Part shown: piece by piece, positions 35,687 to 44,249 of the stretch
Layout: each line of letters begins with the position of its first letter
Numbering within the stretch: the stretch's first letter is position 1
From: JAUIIK01 sp963709995
GTDB taxonomy: Bacteria > Chloroflexota > Chloroflexia > Thermomicrobiales > CFX8
DNA: 64,000 nucleotides
Assembly: GCA_963709995.1 (NCBI GenBank)
Contig: CAVPYN010000001.1
Span: 310,001 to 374,000 of the forward strand
Reading direction: 5' to 3'
Translations under genes and position numbers: made by a program
The notes under the pieces: model-generated
Databases searched by the model: none
Told to the model about the DNA's origin: nothing
Seen by the model: only the letters and a program-made list of their open reading frames with translations

Positions 35687-36583
35687 GTGCCCGCAAAGCG
35701 GGTCCAGATGATGACTCTGCGCCTCGGTATATTCATGCCGCCAATGGGTTGGGACGACACTCTTGCTGCCTGGCAATTGGTCGAGGATCTGGGCTTCGAT
35801 TGTGCCGGGGTGACCGATCATTTCATGCCGACGTCGGGTGAAGGCGATGCGCTGGACCGGCCGTTTCCTGAAGCCTGGACAATGCTCTCGGCCCTGGCGG
35901 CCCGATCATCGCGGATCCGGGTCGCGGTACTCGTATCAGGCAACACCTATCGAAATCCGGTCTTGCTGGCCAAACAGACGGTGACGCTCGACCATATCAC
36001 CGGCGGGCGAGTCGATCTCGGCATCGGCGCCGGATGGTACGAGGCGGAACATCGCAAGTATGGCTGGGATTTTCCTTCGGCCGGTACACGCGTCGATATG
36101 CTCTCTGAATCGTTGCAGGTGGTCCGCAGCCTGCTAACCGAGCCGCGCACGAGCTTTCACGGCGAACACTACGATCTCGAAGATGCGCCCTTCCAGCCCA
36201 AGCCAGTCCAGGAGCGATTGCCAATCATGGTTGGTGGTCAGAAGCGGAGGATGATGCGCCTTGTCGCCGAACACGCCGATATCTGGTCGATCGATTTTGG
36301 ACCGGACGAGATGCGAGCCAGCGGCAAGATGCTGGAAGCCCACTGCGCGGAGATCGGCCGCGATCCAGCTGAAATCCGCCGATCGGCGTTCGTTGTCTCG
36401 CGTCGTGCCGGACGCGAACCCTGGGATAGCCTCGATGATTTCACTGCCGTTCTCAACCAGTATATCGACGCTGGGGCGAGCGAGGTCTACTTCAAGATGC
36501 CCGACGGGTCCCAGCGCGACGTCCTCCATCACGTAGCGGAACGGTTGCCGGGGCTGCGTGACGAATTTGCGACGAGAGCCTGA
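35687..36583 (+). CDS. LLM-class F420-dependent oxidoreductase
   Basis: 298 residues from GTG 35687, 5 nt after GGAGG. TIM-barrel marks: LVEDLGFDCAGVTDHFMPT, RIRVAVLVSGNTYRNP, GRVDLGIGAGWYEAEHRKYG and PIMVGGQKRRMMRLVAEHAD. A second member of the luciferase-like family besides the one at 17529; the two share layout but are not close copies. It likely uses F420H2. The upstream 100 bp hold imperfect GGGAACAGG direct repeats. Confidence 0.9.
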   Translation: MPAKRVQMMTLRLGIFMPPMGWDDTLAAWQLVEDLGFDCAGVTDHFMPTSGEGDALDRPFPEAWTMLSALAARSSRIRVAVLVSGNTYRNPVLLAKQTVTLDHITGGRVDLGIGAGWYEAEHRKYGWDFPSAGTRVDMLSESLQVVRSLLTEPRTSFHGEHYDLEDAPFQPKPVQERLPIMVGGQKRRMMRLVAEHADIWSIDFGPDEMRASGKMLEAHCAEIGRDPAEIRRSAFVVSRRAGREPWDSLDDFTAVLNQYIDAGASEVYFKMPDGSQRDVLHHVAERLPGLRDEFATRA

Positions 36584-36634
36584 TAAAATTTCCAATCAAT
36601 TTCTCCTCGGCGGCCTAACGAGAGTCAATCCCAG

Positions 36635-36662
36635 GTAGAGACGCGCCGCGGCGCATTTCTAC
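36635..36662. repeat. Dispersed palindrome, copy 1
   Basis: GTAGAGACGCGCC and a near-exact inverse (through 36662) around a 2-nt loop, preceded by CAG and followed by GCA. Same element as at 58744 and 58812. It lies between convergent genes. Confidence 0.7.
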
Positions 36663-36699
36663 GCAGGTTCGTTGGGAACGAATTCGCTTCGCGATGGAC

Positions 36700-37593
36700 T
36701 TACCGTTGCGCGACGACTCCGAACGCCGCAGGCGCGCGCCGGATGCGCTCGAACCCCGCAGCTCGCAGGCGGCGGATGACGCCATCGGTTGTCCGGCCGC
36801 CGGACTTGCTGCCGGGATCGCCGATGTAGTGGAACAATTTCCCCCGACGATCGAGAATCCGGTAAAGCTCTCGGTAGAACGCTTCGGAGTACAGTTCTCC
36901 AGCCAGACTCATTGTGGGCGGGTCGTGAATGATCCGGTCGAAATGCTCATCATCCAATTTGCCTATCAACTGGTTGACGTCGTCAATGACGACACAGATG
37001 TTGTCGCGAACCAGCAAGTCACGCGACCAGGGGTTGTAGCGCGCGATCTCGATAGCGGCAGGATCCAACTCGATGCTGAGCACGTAATCGGCGGTTCTTG
37101 CTGCTTCGATGGCTGTGTATCCGAGGCCGGTCGCCGTGTCCAGCACCTGGCCGGTGACCGGTCGGATCGCCTTGATCTTCTCCAGGGTATCGTCCATCGG
37201 GTCACTGCCCTTGATGCGATGCATGGTGAAGCCGGCGACCAGTGTCGTTGGCGTCCTGCCGGTCCGGATGAACGAGCGGTACCATCCAGTTTCCTCGGAA
37301 TAGATGCCGACTGGCCAGATTTCGCCATTCTCCAACACCGCGTAGCAGCGCTCTCCCGCGCCAGCAATCTCTTCGATAGAGGACCAACTCACCGTTGAAC
37401 CACTTGGAAGCATCAGCGCCGCTGGCTGTATGGTGACCGCAGACGTGCTCAATCCGAGATCTAGCGAGATCTCTGCCAGACCTTTGCTGGTGTCTCGTTC
37501 CGCAAGGAGTGTTCTGGCTGCCGTTGCGTCGAGGACGGGCAGATCCGCAGGTTGAGCCTGGAGGCAGCGGCTCCGGATGGCGTCCGGGATCAC
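36700..37593 (-). CDS. SAM-dependent methyltransferase of the COG2521 type
   Basis: 297 residues. After about 120 residues of an N-terminal domain comes PVTGQVLDTATGLGYTAIEAA (SAM motif I), VLSIELDPAAIEIAR and the DPP catalytic loop FDRIIHDPPTMSLAGELY, as in a group of archaeal-type predicted methyltransferases. Target may be RNA, a nucleobase or polyamine-like compound. GTG 37593 has a poor ribosome site. It follows the comE-like gene by 35 bp, so it may be the third gene of that operon. Confidence 0.75.
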   Translation of the reverse strand: MIPDAIRSRCLQAQPADLPVLDATAARTLLAERDTSKGLAEISLDLGLSTSAVTIQPAALMLPSGSTVSWSSIEEIAGAGERCYAVLENGEIWPVGIYSEETGWYRSFIRTGRTPTTLVAGFTMHRIKGSDPMDDTLEKIKAIRPVTGQVLDTATGLGYTAIEAARTADYVLSIELDPAAIEIARYNPWSRDLLVRDNICVVIDDVNQLIGKLDDEHFDRIIHDPPTMSLAGELYSEAFYRELYRILDRRGKLFHYIGDPGSKSGGRTTDGVIRRLRAAGFERIRRAPAAFGVVAQR

Positions 37594-37628
37594 TTGTTCG
37601 TTAGCGACAATCCCGGAACTCTTGTTGT

Positions 37629-38219
37629 CTAATCAGCAGCAATTTCCAGCTCCTTTCGAAGATCACGAATCATCTCGGCGCGGTTGCGGCCACTACGGGA
37701 CGGTCGCAAGCCCATTGGCAGGTTCTCGATCTCGGGCACGACCTTGACCGAGACGAAGACCGGCCCCGGTTCGTTTAGGATCTCACCGACGCTGATCGTG
37801 AAGTCCTCAAGGTCATCGAAGTGATAGGCCGAAACATAGCCCGCGCTCTGGGCCAGCGCCGCGTAATTGATGTCGCCAGCGTTCGGGACCGGCTGGCCAC
37901 CGGTTGTGGCATAGCACTCGTTGTCGAGCAAGAAGTGGTAGAAATTCTCCGGCTTCTTGCCGGCAATCGTCGCCAGCACGCCCAGGTTCATCAGCAGCGC
38001 GCCCTCGGCATCGAACAGCACGACCTTCTCGTCCGGCAGACCGAGCGCCAGCCCGAAAGCAGCCGATGTCGTCTGGCCCATCGCGCCGCCAAGGCTGACA
38101 TCCCGCTTCTCATTGGTGCTGACGCCTCCCCAGTGGCGACCAGCAGTGCCGGTGGCCGTGACGATTGCTTTGCCCCGATAGGGTTCGAATGCCTGGAATA
38201 CGTCTAGCGCCTCAATCAT
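37629..38219 (-). CDS. comE: Sulfopyruvate/phosphonopyruvate decarboxylase-like, beta subunit (ThDP-binding)
   Basis: 196 residues, equal to the C-terminal ThDP-binding half of a decarboxylase. GGAMGQTTSAAFGLALGLP, then FDAEGALLMNLGVLATI and LDNECYATTGGQPVP about 25 residues later form the ThDP/Mg motif. GGAAAGAG precedes the ATG. Paired with the alpha-like subunit 98 bp upstream. ComDE converts sulfopyruvate to sulfoacetaldehyde in coenzyme M synthesis; homologues act on phosphonopyruvate, and sequence alone does not choose. Confidence 0.8.
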   Translation of the reverse strand: MIEALDVFQAFEPYRGKAIVTATGTAGRHWGGVSTNEKRDVSLGGAMGQTTSAAFGLALGLPDEKVVLFDAEGALLMNLGVLATIAGKKPENFYHFLLDNECYATTGGQPVPNAGDINYAALAQSAGYVSAYHFDDLEDFTISVGEILNEPGPVFVSVKVVPEIENLPMGLRPSRSGRNRAEMIRDLRKELEIAAD

Positions 38220-38317
38220 CGTTGTTTACTCTTTCCAGCCCGGTTGAACGATCGTCGCTTCCGGGCTCGCGTCGCCTCAGACTCATAACGCTCGGTGCTT
38301 CATTTCCTGAAACGCGG

Positions 38318-38836
38318 CTATCGATTCCAACCATGGTATTCGTCACCGATCAGCACCGCGACCGGTCGCTTCGTGGCCCTGGCTTCTTCGAAGGCAGTTG
38401 AGATGCGGTCGCCGTCGTCGTCATACTCCACCAGGTAGTAGTTGATCCCGAAGGCGTGCAGGAACGGTTCGGTGTAGCGGGCGGCGCTGTCGGTGATCTT
38501 TCCCCGGCGGGTCCAGCCGCGATAGCCAACGATCATGACCAGTGGAAATCCGGAATCCAGCGACATGCCTCGGATCGAATCACCAGATTCCAGCATCCCG
38601 GTATTCTGAATGAGGCAGACCGGGACCTTTCCGGCGATGTTTAGCCCCAACGCGATTCCGAACGTCTCCCCCTCGCGGGAGACAGGCACGATATCCAGCC
38701 ATTCCTGCTCGGTCATCAGGTCGTACAGGTGGTTGGTTTCGCTGTCGGGGATGGTGATCACATGGGTCACGCCGTTCTTCTTGAACTCGTTCACCAGCGT
38801 CTCCGGCCGTAGGATCTGGGCTTGCTCGACTGCCAT
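38318..38836 (-). CDS. comD: Sulfopyruvate/phosphonopyruvate decarboxylase-like, alpha subunit
   Basis: 172 residues from ATG 38836, 8 nt after AGGAGGG. It is the N-terminal (PYR) half of a ThDP enzyme: VNEFKKNGVTHVITIPDSET, VPVSREGETFGIALGLNIAG with the cofactor-activating Glu, and IQNTGMLESGDSIRGMSLD. It must combine with the comE-like product to form active sites. A 7-bp hairpin (38237-38267) sits in the gap between the two genes. Confidence 0.8.
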   Translation of the reverse strand: MAVEQAQILRPETLVNEFKKNGVTHVITIPDSETNHLYDLMTEQEWLDIVPVSREGETFGIALGLNIAGKVPVCLIQNTGMLESGDSIRGMSLDSGFPLVMIVGYRGWTRRGKITDSAARYTEPFLHAFGINYYLVEYDDDGDRISTAFEEARATKRPVAVLIGDEYHGWNR

Positions 38837-39155
38837 CGGGACTACCCTCCTCATCGGGAAATTCCCATATCGAAATACGCCGTCTCACATCTCGGGAGAT
38901 GGATGATCTGCGAGACTTTAGCCGCTGCTCTCCCGCCCGTCAATTGTCGGATCAGCGCCTGCTGGCCTCGCGATTGGCGCTGTAGGCGGCATCCCATCGC
39001 GAGGACGTCGTCGCCCATTGTCCGAAATGGAGGACCATCTGCATCTGTCTTTGCGAAGCCATCGTCACCAACAATTCCAGGCAAATGCCGTTGCGAGGCC
39101 GCTGTCTAGTCAATGCTACGCTACGAGGAAAGATCTCTAGTGGAGGAGCGCCGAT
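38837..39155. other. Divergent intergenic region
   Basis: 319 bp between the comD-like gene and the NERD-helicase gene, holding both promoters. No clear -10/-35 set, repeat or gene. Confidence 0.4.
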
Positions 39156-40793
39156 ATGGCACGAATGTATCCCGAACGCCTTCCACCATCGGTCGAGAGT
39201 CATGCTGAGCGAGAGTTGTTCGCGGCCCTTCGGGATCAACTGAGCGACCGAAGAACGGTTTTGGCGGGCGTCAACTGGATCTTCGCCAACCAGCGTGGGC
39301 AGGGACGCACCGCCGAAGCGGATTTCGTCGTGCTCGACCCGGATCGCGGCATGCTGGTGATCGAGGTCAAGGGCGGCCGGGTCGGCTTTGACGCGCAAAC
39401 AGGTCGCTGGTACAGCGTCAGCCGTGGTGGTCACGACAACACGATCAAAGATCCCGTCGGTCAGGCTCGCCGGGCGTATTACGACTTGAGTTCCACGCTG
39501 GGCTCAGCCTATGCGACATCCCGCTTTCGCTATCCGGGTGGGCATGGACTGGCCTTCATTGACGGCATCGTCGATCGCGACACATTGCCCCAGGACGCGC
39601 CACGAGCGATCATCCTCGATGCCAGCGATCTCGATGATCTCGACAAACGCATCGACAGCATGTTCCATTTCTGGACCAGAGGCGAGGGCGCAGCGCCTGG
39701 AGATGCCGGCGTCCGGGCGGCGGTAGATCTCCTTGCGAAATCCTGGGAGATTCGGACGCCATTGATCCTCGACCTGAAACGCGAAGCGGTCGAAATCCGG
39801 ACGTTGACCGAGCAGCAATTCCGCCTGCTTGACTTTGTGGACAGGTCGCCGCGGGCGTTGATCAGCGGATGCGCCGGGTCGGGCAAGACCTTCCTGGCGG
39901 CTGAGAAGGCGCGACGGATGGCGGAGCAGGGAATCCCGACCCTTCTCACCTGCTACAACAAAGCGCTGGCAGCCTGGCTTCGCGACTGTCTCAGCCCGCT
40001 GCCGGAAACGCTGCACATCCAGCACTTTCATGAATTCGCCTACCAGCTCGCAAAAAGGGCTGGGATCGACCCGGAGAAACCGGACGACATGGATCTTGGC
40101 TACTACTTCGACATTCACCAGCCAGCGTTGATGTTGGATGCATTGGAGCAGGTGGACACTCGCTATGACGCGATCGTCGTCGACGAAGGTCAGGACTTCA
40201 AGGAGGATTGGTGGCTGGCGTTGCTGGAGCTGCTGCGTGACCCGGAGGAGGGCATCTTCTACGTCTTCTACGATGACCGGCAGGCGATCTACAACCCGGA
40301 ACGGTCCTACCCGTTCGACGCCATTCCTTTCGAATTGACCGAAAACCTTCGTAACACCCGAGCGATCCACCAGCACATTGCCCGTTTCTACGACAGCAAT
40401 GTCCGTAGCGCCGGTCCCGAAGGACGCCCGCCGGTGGTGATCCAGGCTGGAGATCCAGAACAGGCGCTCGGCCAGCAGTTGCACCGCCTCTGTTCGGAAG
40501 GTGGTGTCGATGTCGGGGACATCGTCGTGCTGACCTCAGCGAGCGAGGCCCGCAGCCGCTGGTCGACGGGGCAGCGCGTGGGACGCTACGCCCTCACCTG
40601 GCAGGATCCGCCACCCGACCGGCAGGTGCTCGTTTCAACGATCCACAGCTTCAAGGGACTGGAGAGCCCGGTCGTTATCCTCACCGAGATGGACAGCTAT
40701 CCGGCTGACCACCAACTACACCTGGTCGCTTGCTCAAGGGCGAAGCATGAGCTGGTCGTGATTGGTGTTGACAAGGAGTCGCCTCGGGGTTGA
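39156..40793 (+). CDS. NERD nuclease-domain and UvrD-like helicase fusion
   Basis: 545 residues; GGAGGAG lies 7 nt before the ATG. N-terminal NERD domain with ADFVVLDPDRGMLVIEVKGG, the Asp and Glu-x-Lys of a PD-(D/E)xK nuclease. From about residue 225 a superfamily 1 helicase: Walker A SGCAGSGKTFLA, VVDEGQDFKEDW, ELTENLRNT, STIHSFKGLESPVV and VACSRAKHELVV. The C-terminal helicase region is short. Likely acts on DNA ends or foreign DNA. No restriction or defence partner adjoins it. Confidence 0.88.
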   Translation: MARMYPERLPPSVESHAERELFAALRDQLSDRRTVLAGVNWIFANQRGQGRTAEADFVVLDPDRGMLVIEVKGGRVGFDAQTGRWYSVSRGGHDNTIKDPVGQARRAYYDLSSTLGSAYATSRFRYPGGHGLAFIDGIVDRDTLPQDAPRAIILDASDLDDLDKRIDSMFHFWTRGEGAAPGDAGVRAAVDLLAKSWEIRTPLILDLKREAVEIRTLTEQQFRLLDFVDRSPRALISGCAGSGKTFLAAEKARRMAEQGIPTLLTCYNKALAAWLRDCLSPLPETLHIQHFHEFAYQLAKRAGIDPEKPDDMDLGYYFDIHQPALMLDALEQVDTRYDAIVVDEGQDFKEDWWLALLELLRDPEEGIFYVFYDDRQAIYNPERSYPFDAIPFELTENLRNTRAIHQHIARFYDSNVRSAGPEGRPPVVIQAGDPEQALGQQLHRLCSEGGVDVGDIVVLTSASEARSRWSTGQRVGRYALTWQDPPPDRQVLVSTIHSFKGLESPVVILTEMDSYPADHQLHLVACSRAKHELVVIGVDKESPRG

Positions 40794-40866
40794 ATCACGA
40801 TGGTTTGATTAGCGAAGGGCGACTCCACAGCCGCCCTTCTTGAATCTTCGCATTGGGACTCTTGAG

Positions 40867-42051
40867 CTAATACTTCGGGATGCTTGGGTCGACGTCGTCG
40901 GACCAGGCGTGGATGCCGCCGACGAGGTTCTTGAGCTTGCCGAAGCCGACCGCACGAAGCGTCTCCAACGCGCGGGCGCTGCGGACACCGGTGCGGCAGT
41001 AGAGCACAATCTCGTCGGCCGAGTTGAGCTCGTGCATCCGGGCCGGGACCTCGCCGACCGGGATCAGCGTCGAATCCGGGATGTAACCAATCTCGCGCTC
41101 GTGCGGTTCGCGCACGTCGATGACAACCGGGTGCTTGCCGGCCGCCCGCGCCGCGGCCAGTTCCTTCGCCGAAATCTCCCACTCCGGCGTCAACGCTTCG
41201 TCCGCCTCGACATGATCGCCGCCGAAGCCGCAGAACTCGTCGTAGTCGATCAGTTCAGTGACTGTCGCGTTCTCGCCGCAGACCGGGCAGCGCGGGTCCT
41301 TGCGGAGCTTGAACTCGCGGAACTCCATGCCCAGCGCGTCGTAACGCAGCAGCCGCCCGATCAGCGGCTCGCCGATGCCGAGGATCAGCTTGATCGTCTC
41401 GGTGGCCTGCATCGCGCCGACGGTGCCCGGCAGACACGCCGAGAACGCCGCCCTCGGCGCAACTCGGAACCAGGCCGGGCGGCGGCGGCTCGGGATAGAG
41501 GCAGCGGTAGCAGGGCCCTCTTCGGCGTAGAAGACCGAGACCTGTCCCTCGAAACGGAAGATCGAGCCGTAGACGTTGGGCTTGCCGAGCAGCACGCAGG
41601 CGTCGTTGACCAGATAGCGGGTCGGGAAGTTGTCGGTGCCGTCGACGATGACGTCGTAGTCCTTGAGGATGTCGAGCGCGTTCTCCGAGGTGAGCCGCAC
41701 ATTGTGCTTGATGACGTTGACGTAGGGGTTGAGGTCGGTCAGTGCGGTTCGGTGGCGGCGTCGAGTTTGGCGACGCCGACGTCGCTGGTGCCGTAGATGA
41801 TCTGGCGCTGGAGGTTGGTCGTGTCGACCTCGTCGGCGTCGACCAGGCCGATCGTGCCGACGCCGGCAGCCGCCAGGTAGAGGCCCAGCGGGGAGCCGAG
41901 CCCACCCGCGCCGATCAGCAGCACCTTCGCCGCCTTGAGCTTCTCCTGCCCGTCGGATCGCGACCTCGGGCATGATCAGGTGGCGGCTGTAGCGCAGGAT
42001 CTCGTCGTTATCGAGCGAGCTCGCTCCGCGGCTTGACCTCGATCGCGCCAC
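40867..42051 (-). CDS. moeZ: MoeZ-type adenylyl/sulfurtransferase (MoeB + rhodanese), with four indels
   Basis: E1-like enzyme that adenylates the C-terminal Gly of a ubiquitin-like carrier and loads sulfur on it. EILRYSRHLIMPEVAI opens the ThiF/MoeB domain; LLIGAGGLGSPLGLYLA and VDADEVDTTNLQRQI lie in another frame, as do CYRCLYPEPPPPG and VPSCAEGG. The end is back in frame with the CPVCGE zinc pair and a rhodanese domain with LYCRTGVRSA. Frame changes fall near 41955, 41747, 41515 and 41434, each one base and mutually compensating, so the real protein is probably intact. Its start overlaps the end of cysO. Confidence 0.85.
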   Translation of the reverse strand: MARSRSSRGASSLDNDEILRYSRHLIMPEVAIRRAGEAQGGEGAADRRGWARLPAGPLPGGCRRRHDRPGRRRRGRHDQPPAPDHLRHQRRRRRQTRRRHRTALTDLNPYVNVIKHNVRLTSENALDILKDYDVIVDGTDNFPTRYLVNDACVLLGKPNVYGSIFRFEGQVSVFYAEEGPATAASIPSRRRPAWFRVAPRAAFSACLPGTVGAMQATETIKLILGIGEPLIGRLLRYDALGMEFREFKLRKDPRCPVCGENATVTELIDYDEFCGFGGDHVEADEALTPEWEISAKELAAARAAGKHPVVIDVREPHEREIGYIPDSTLIPVGEVPARMHELNSADEIVLYCRTGVRSARALETLRAVGFGKLKNLVGGIHAWSDDVDPSIPKY

Positions 42052-42336
42052 CGGCGATCGAGGGCACGATCGTGATTTCGCTACCGTTGGCAGAGCGCAG
42101 TCTCCTGGCCGTCCAGGTAGCGGATGTCTTCTTCGTCGAAATAGATGTTGACGAAGGAGCGCAGTTCACCCTCGTCGTTGTAGAGATGGTTGCCGAGATC
42201 CGGGATATTCGGCCGTGAGCTGGCCGAGCGCCTGGCCGACGGTTGCGGCGGTGACGTCGTAGGTTGCCTGATTCCCGGCGAACTGTCGCAACGCGGTTGG
42301 TATCCGTATCTGGGCGCTTGCCATCTGTGTCGTCAC
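42008..42336 (-). CDS. cysO: CysO/MoaD-like sulfur-carrier protein, with two indels
   Basis: Ubiquitin-like carrier of about 108 residues. GTG 42336 follows AAAGGAAC by 9 nt. Frames give ASAQIRIPTALRQFAG, then YPDLGNHLYNDEGELRSFVN, IYFDEEDIRYLDGQET and ITIVPSIAGG, if one extra base is removed near 42200 and one near 42092. The GG end is where the thiocarboxylate forms. As written, 12 more residues (AIEVKPRSELAR) follow GG, so trimming by the Mec peptidase next door would be needed, unless the tail is also a reading error. Confidence 0.8.
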
Positions 42337-42414
42337 TGGTGTCGTTCCTTTCGTCCCATTTTCAGAAGCTGGCTGGGATTGAAGCAATCAGCTTACGTGG
42401 TACTCCCAGCCGGA

Positions 42415-42876
42415 TCAATGGTTATCGTTGCTTTCGTCTGTGATTTCGATCTCGTCGTAGCCAGCGCGGTCGTCTCGAAGCTGCCAGGCGCGCAACGTCT
42501 CTGGTTCGCCCTCGTACACCTCGACGATCGGGTAGATGAACCAGGGCCAGGCGTGCTCGCGGTCGAAGTCCGACGGCCGGGCGGGCGCGTTCGGATGGGA
42601 ATGGTAGAAACCGAGCAGGTTCAATCCCCGGTTGCCGGCTTCCTTCTCGACTCGCATGTACTCTTCGGGCGTGATCAGAAAGCGGCGGCGGCGCTCGATC
42701 GGATCCCAGGCATTATCGATCTCCCGCAGATCCGAAACGATTCTCAGCTCGTCTTGCAACTCGCCGAAGATTGCCCCGCAGCACTCGTCGGGGTAGCTGC
42801 GGCGAGCATGGTCGAAGATCAGGTCGCGTTGCGTAGCACCAAGTCTGAGTATTGCCGTCGCAGGTTTCGCGGTCAC
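42415..42876 (-). CDS. mec: JAMM/MPN+ metalloprotease (Mec-like)
   Basis: 153 residues from GTG 42876, whose GTGA overlaps the stop of cysM. Zinc protease motif: Glu in DECCGAIFGE and FYHSHPNAPARPSD, the HxHx7SxxD-type signature (seen as HSH then Ser-Asp). In Mycobacterium the Mec protease releases cysteine from the CysO-cysteine adduct. Position between cysM and cysO matches that role. The current continuous frame with cysM is an artefact of the cysM frameshift. Confidence 0.9.
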   Translation of the reverse strand: MTAKPATAILRLGATQRDLIFDHARRSYPDECCGAIFGELQDELRIVSDLREIDNAWDPIERRRRFLITPEEYMRVEKEAGNRGLNLLGFYHSHPNAPARPSDFDREHAWPWFIYPIVEVYEGEPETLRAWQLRDDRAGYDEIEITDESNDNH

Positions 42877-43848
42877 GCCAGTGTGTCCCAGAACGGGTCG
42901 CTCAGGTAGCGATCTCCACTGTCGGGCAGGATCGTGACGATGACGGCCCGGCTCCCGCCCGAGGCGGGAACGACCTCCCGGGCGATCTTCTCGACAGCCG
43001 CCAGCGCGGCCCCGCCGGAGACGCCCGAGCAGCACGCCCTCGCGGCTGGCGACGCGCTTGATCATGTCGTAGGCCTCATCAGTCGAAATCGGCATGTCGT
43101 GGTCGGCCAGCGACGCATCGTAGATGCCGGGCACGATCGCCGAGCCCATGTGCTTCAACCCTTCGAGACCGTGCAGCGCCAGGTCTGGCTGCACCGAGAT
43201 AGCCTGAACGGCGTCGTTGTAGCACTTCAGGCGGCGGCTTGTCCCGACGAAGGTGCCACTGGTGCCGAGCCCGGCGACGAAGTGTGTGATCCTGCCGTTC
43301 GTCTGTTGCCAGATCTCTGGCCCGGTCGTTCGGAAGTGGGCACGCCAGTTCTCCGGGTTGTTGTACTGGTCGGGATAGAAATAGATGTTCGGGTTCTCCT
43401 GGTAGCGCCGGCGGACCTCGCGGATCGCCCCGTCGGAACTTTCGCTCGGGTCGGTCAGCACCAGTTCCGCGCCATAGGCTCTCAGGATACGCTTGCGCTC
43501 GGCGCTGGCTGCCGCCGACATGAAGAGCTTCACCTGATAACCGCGCACCGAGCCGATCATTGCGTAGGCGATGCCGGTGTTGCCCGACGTGGCGTCGATG
43601 ATGATCTTATCGGAAGTCAGCTCGCCGGACTGCTCTCCGGCTGCGATCATCGCTAGCGCTGGACGGTCCTTGACCGATCCGCCCGGATTGGTCCATTCCG
43701 CCTTGCCGTAGATCTCGACGCCGCCATGCGGTTCGAGCGAGCGAAATCGAACGAGCGGCGTGTTGCCGATCATGGCTGTCAGGTCACTGGAAGGACGAGC
43801 CGTTGCCTGTCGTCCTGGCGTTGTTTGCTGAATGGTATGCATTTTCAT
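42873..43848 (-). CDS. cysM: Cysteine synthase CysM (CysO-dependent type), one indel
   Basis: PLP fold type II enzyme making CysO-cysteine from O-phosphoserine or a related serine ester and thiocarboxylated CysO. MIGNTPLVRF, NPGGSVKDRPA with the PLP Lys, IDATSGNTGIAYAMIG and AGLGTSGTFVGTSRRL are intact. At 43023-43026 one extra C throws the frame; without it the ending is LLGVSGGAALAAVEKIA to LSDPFWDTLA and a stop at 42873. ATG 43848 is used, with another Met two codons on; the ribosome site is distant. First gene of the cysM-mec-cysO-moeZ operon. Confidence 0.88.
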
Positions 43849-44249
43849 CGAGGTTCTGGTTCCATTTCCTGTGTTCCCCGTGCGGCGTCGATGCCACAAT
43901 CACGATGGGAATGGTCGCGATCCCGGTGGTTGAACCGGGTCGCGTATCGATCAAGTTGTCAGATGAGGTTGCCGGGGAGGCTAACAGAAGCAGTCGCTGA
44001 AGAAGGCGTCGGTTTCGAAGGCGAAGTAACCAACCCGTGCGTGTGGCCAGCGCACATCGAGGGCGCCGCCACGGGGCGGCCAGGTTAACCGGTTGCGTGA
44101 AACAGAGGCGAAGTCGCGCTTCAAATGCTGCTCCCCTGAAGATGCTGATCGCCGGACACGTGCGCGTCGCGGTTCAGACGCACTTGTGCGATACACCATT
44201 GAACGCTTCAGAGCGCAAGGAAATTCCAACGATTGGAAGGACGGGTCGA
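43849..44249. other. Divergent intergenic region, 401 bp
   Basis: Between cysM and the HAD gene. It has short plus-strand open frames with coding-like stretches (for example VVEPGRVSIKLSDEVAGE near 43927) but no ribosome sites or known families. I looked for a SAM or T-box type leader for cysM and did not find one. Confidence 0.4.

Noticed and set aside
41430..43030. Programmed frameshifting in the cysteine operon
   Set aside because: No slippery heptamers or stimulating structures, and seven sites of differing sign are far more than any recoding system uses.
42415..43848. Natural CysM-Mec fusion protein
   Set aside because: The continuous frame arises only because an extra base near 43024 removes the normal CysM ending; the proper stop and a GTGA-coupled mec start are visible in the other frame.
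43849..44249. SAM or T-box riboswitch before cysM
   Set aside because: No conserved T-box or S-box core sequence found on either strand.
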